Source of the DNA: Elusimicrobiota bacterium
GTDB taxonomy: Bacteria > CG03 > SLGR01 > PWQF01
Direction of reading: 5' to 3'
DNA length: 7,749 nt
Assembly (NCBI GenBank): GCA_003556865.1
Contig: PWQF01000174.1
Span: 1 to 7,749 of the forward strand
The notes under the pieces were generated by a model. That model saw nothing but the letters and a program-made list of their open reading frames with translations, ran no database searches and had not been told where the DNA came from. The position numbers and the translations under genes were made by a program. Below are positions 6,043 through 7,749 of the stretch, piece by piece; position 1 is the first letter of the stretch; each line of letters begins with the position of its first letter.

Positions 6043-6961
6043 ATGATTCCCCTTTTAATTTCTCCACATACTTTACAGCCGCCTGGGCGGCGGCAGCGCC
6101 TTCTCCGCAGGCAGAAACAACCTGCCTGAATGCCCCTTCCCTGCAGTCCCCGGCCCCGAAAACACCCTCCCTGGAGGTTTTAAGGTCGGGATCCGTAATA
6201 ATAAAACCTGATTCAGTTTTAATAAAATTTTTAAGCCAGCCAGCCGTTCCTTCATATCCAATAAATATAAAGAGACCGTCAACTCTTATATTTTTACCGC
6301 TTTTAAGCTTTATTTCCTCTACCTTTCCGGAGCCTTTTATGGCTTCAACTTCCTCTGACAGCATAAGTTTTATGCCGGGATTACGCTCCGTCTTAAGGGC
6401 TATGCTTTTAAGGGCTCTTAACCGCGGACGGCGGTGAATAAGAAGAACCTCCCCGGCAAATCTGCTAAGATAATTTGCCTCCTCGCAGGCAGTATCCCCT
6501 CCCCCTATAACCGCCACTCTCTTTCCCTTAAATAAAGGCCCGTCGCAGACCGCGCAGTAGGAAACACCTTTTCCCTTCAGTTCTTCTTCACCCGGAATAC
6601 CGGGGCTCTTCATCTTAACCCCCGTGCATATAATCAAAGCCCGGGCCATAAACTCTTCTTCAGAGGAAGAGCCTATTATAAAATTTTCATCTTTTTCCTT
6701 TATTTTGCTTACCTCCCGGCTTAAAATAAGCGCCCCGAAGTTCAGGGCCTGTTTCTTCATATTTTCGGCCAGGTCAAAGCTGCCTATACCTTCCGGGAAA
6801 CCGGGATAATTCTCAATCCTCTCTGAAAGCCAAAGCTGTCCGCCGGGCTGCCCCTTCTCTAAAAGAAGGGTATCCATACCCGCACGGGCCGAGTAGAGGG
6901 CAGCGGTCAGGCCGGCAGGACCTCCGCCGACTATTACAATATCCGCACTATTTTTATTCAT
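6032..6961 (-). CDS. trxB: Thioredoxin reductase (NADPH, low molecular weight type)
   Basis: This FAD-dependent flavoprotein reduces thioredoxin with NADPH in the cytosol. The 309-aa length fits bacterial TrxB. In order it has the FAD-binding GGGPAG at residues 12-17, the glutathione-reductase-like QPGGQL near 38-43, the redox-active CAVC at 136-139 followed by DG, and the NADPH-binding GGGDTACEEA from 153. An HRRPRLRA stretch follows, whose arginines fit NADPH 2'-phosphate binding, and the C-terminal GAGD FAD motif is present. The HRR motif argues for NADPH rather than NADH. The ATG has a good AAAGGA ribosome binding site 7 nt upstream, lying inside the end of the suhB-like gene, with an 8-nt overlap. 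The stop overlaps the next gene by 11 nt. Related ferredoxin-NADP reductases lack the CxxC, so this identification is firm. Confidence 0.96.
   Translation of the reverse strand: MNKNSADIVIVGGGPAGLTAALYSARAGMDTLLLEKGQPGGQLWLSERIENYPGFPEGIGSFDLAENMKKQALNFGALILSREVSKIKEKDENFIIGSSSEEEFMARALIICTGVKMKSPGIPGEEELKGKGVSYCAVCDGPLFKGKRVAVIGGGDTACEEANYLSRFAGEVLLIHRRPRLRALKSIALKTERNPGIKLMLSEEVEAIKGSGKVEEIKLKSGKNIRVDGLFIFIGYEGTAGWLKNFIKTESGFIITDPDLKTSREGVFGAGDCREGAFRQVVSACGEGAAAAQAAVKYVEKLKGESYDW
6049..6054 (-). promoter_or_regulatory. Ribosome binding site of apgM
   Basis: The minus strand reads AAGGGG, 6 nt before the apgM ATG and within the 3' end of trxB. It supports the chosen start and tight coupling between the two genes. 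Confidence 0.6.
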
Positions 6962-7739
6962 TTAAAATTCCTTTCATTTCATTATGTATAAGGCCGTTGG
7001 AGGCAAGGATACGGTCACCGTAAAGATTAAACTTTTCTCCGTTTAAATCACTCACCTCTCCGCCTGCTTCCCTTATAATCAGGACTCCCGCCGCGGTATC
7101 CCAGGGAGAAAGCTTAAGCTCCCAGAAACCGTCAAACCTCCCCGCAGCCACCATACAGAGGTCTATGGCGGCCGACCCGGGGCGGCGGACTGCCTGAGAT
7201 CTTAGCAGGAACCGGTTAAAATATTCAATATTATCCCCCGATTCCCTTACATCATACGGAAACCCGGTGGCCAGAAGAGCCCTTTCCAGCGCGGCGGTCC
7301 GGCTGACCTTAATCGGCTCCCCGTTTAAAAAGGCGCCGCCGCCCTTAACGGCAGTGTACTCTTCATTTAAATAAGGGGCGTTTACTGCAGCAGCTATTAT
7401 ATTATCCGGCTTTTTTAAGAGAGCCACGGAAACGGCAAAAAAACCAAACCCGTGAGCATAATTGGTAGTTCCGTCCAGGGGGTCAACCACCCACATATAG
7501 GGCGAAGAAGTTTTTTTATTTTCTCCTTCCTCACCCAGGATTGAATGCAGGGGAAACTCTTTTTCTATGCCCTCCACTATAAGGTCCTGGCTCTGCCTGT
7601 CCATTTCGGTTACCAGGTCTATTGCCCCCTTATACTCTATCTTCCTTTCCTGGGAGAAGTTCTGTATAAGCAGGCCTGCCGATTCCCGGGCCAGGGTGCG
7701 GGCTACCTCAAGGAATAGCGTATATTTATCCTGCCCCAC
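6954..7739 (-). CDS. suhB: Inositol monophosphatase family protein (SuhB-like)
   Basis: This cytosolic, Mg-dependent, Li-sensitive-type phosphatase probably hydrolyses inositol 1-phosphate or a related sugar phosphate. The family also includes fructose-1,6-bisphosphatases and NADP phosphatases, so the substrate is inferred. The protein is 261 aa, usual for the family. The metal-site motifs are all present: GEEG at residues 69-72, DPLDGTTN at 86-93 and WDTAAG at 213-218, which carry the expected acidic ligands E70, D86, D89 and D214. The start codon is GTG. A perfect AGGAGG lies 4 nt upstream at the window edge, and no closer in-frame ATG exists, so I accept GTG. The gene opens the visible cassette and its stop overlaps trxB by 8 nt. 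Nothing shows regulation, and genes upstream are cut off. The family call is very sure; the symbol is less sure. Confidence 0.93.
   Translation of the reverse strand: MGQDKYTLFLEVARTLARESAGLLIQNFSQERKIEYKGAIDLVTEMDRQSQDLIVEGIEKEFPLHSILGEEGENKKTSSPYMWVVDPLDGTTNYAHGFGFFAVSVALLKKPDNIIAAAVNAPYLNEEYTAVKGGGAFLNGEPIKVSRTAALERALLATGFPYDVRESGDNIEYFNRFLLRSQAVRRPGSAAIDLCMVAAGRFDGFWELKLSPWDTAAGVLIIREAGGEVSDLNGEKFNLYGDRILASNGLIHNEMKGILNE
6969..6974 (-). promoter_or_regulatory. Ribosome binding site of trxB
   Basis: The minus strand reads AAAGGA, 7 nt before the trxB ATG and inside the last codons of the upstream phosphatase gene. It fixes the trxB start and suggests coupled translation. Confidence 0.65.
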
Positions 7740-7743
7740 TGGG

Positions 7744-7749
7744 CCTCCT
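7744..7749 (-). promoter_or_regulatory. Ribosome binding site of the suhB-like gene
   Basis: The minus strand reads AGGAGG here, a full Shine-Dalgarno match, 4 nt before the GTG start at 7739. The spacing is slightly short, but the site supports a GTG start. It lies at the very edge of the window. Confidence 0.7.

Noticed and set aside
6073..6282. A minus-strand frame inside trxB
   Set aside because: It overlaps the conserved C-terminal part of trxB out of frame and shows no domain.
213..6809. Several plus-strand open frames of about 60-135 codons
   Set aside because: All lie opposite strongly supported minus-strand genes, show no recognisable motif, and lack convincing ribosome binding sites. 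They are best explained as antisense shadows.
1..7749. Mobile element, CRISPR array, defence system, tRNA or rRNA
   Set aside because: No regular repeat-spacer pattern, transposase, recombinase, terminal repeats, or cloverleaf was seen; every sizeable stretch is explained by housekeeping genes.

Overview
All eight clear genes lie on the minus strand, so the window reads from its right edge to its left as one or two co-directional operons. By eye the base composition is moderate: GC-rich coding stretches with A/T-rich gene junctions. Isoleucine is often written ATA, and CCC, CGG and GGG codons are common. A signal peptide, a lipobox and two periplasmic-type foldases point to a bacterium, most likely with an outer membrane. 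The proteins are standard families in somewhat divergent form, which suggests a lineage distant from the usual models. I cannot name the phylum from this sequence.

Layout in transcription order. The first cassette (7739 down to 4837) is an inositol-monophosphatase-family phosphatase, then thioredoxin reductase, then an archaeal-type cofactor-independent phosphoglycerate mutase. These genes overlap by 8 and 11 nt. A 90-nt A/T-rich gap (4747-4836) follows, with a plausible promoter and a good ribosome binding site. The second cassette (4746 down to 86) is a parvulin-type lipoprotein, a SurA-like periplasmic foldase, a UDPGP-family nucleotidyltransferase, PdxA and RsmA/KsgA. Its first three genes overlap by 11 and 8 nt. 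PdxA follows a 55-nt gap, and RsmA follows PdxA by 5 nt. The last 85 bases hold a short A/T-rich spacer with repeated TTTACAAA words and perhaps the first codons of another gene.

How they fit together. The first cassette is housekeeping metabolism and redox: sugar-phosphate hydrolysis, thioredoxin reduction and lower glycolysis. The second couples folding of exported proteins (two PPIases) with UDP-sugar supply, pyridoxal phosphate synthesis and 16S rRNA maturation. The order SurA, PdxA, RsmA matches the well-known enterobacterial surA-pdxA-rsmA arrangement, except that a UDPGP gene sits between SurA and PdxA. I see no mobile element, CRISPR array, RNA gene or obvious undescribed system. The points most worth checking are the altered signature motifs in RsmA and PdxA, the tandem PPIases and the inserted UDPGP gene.
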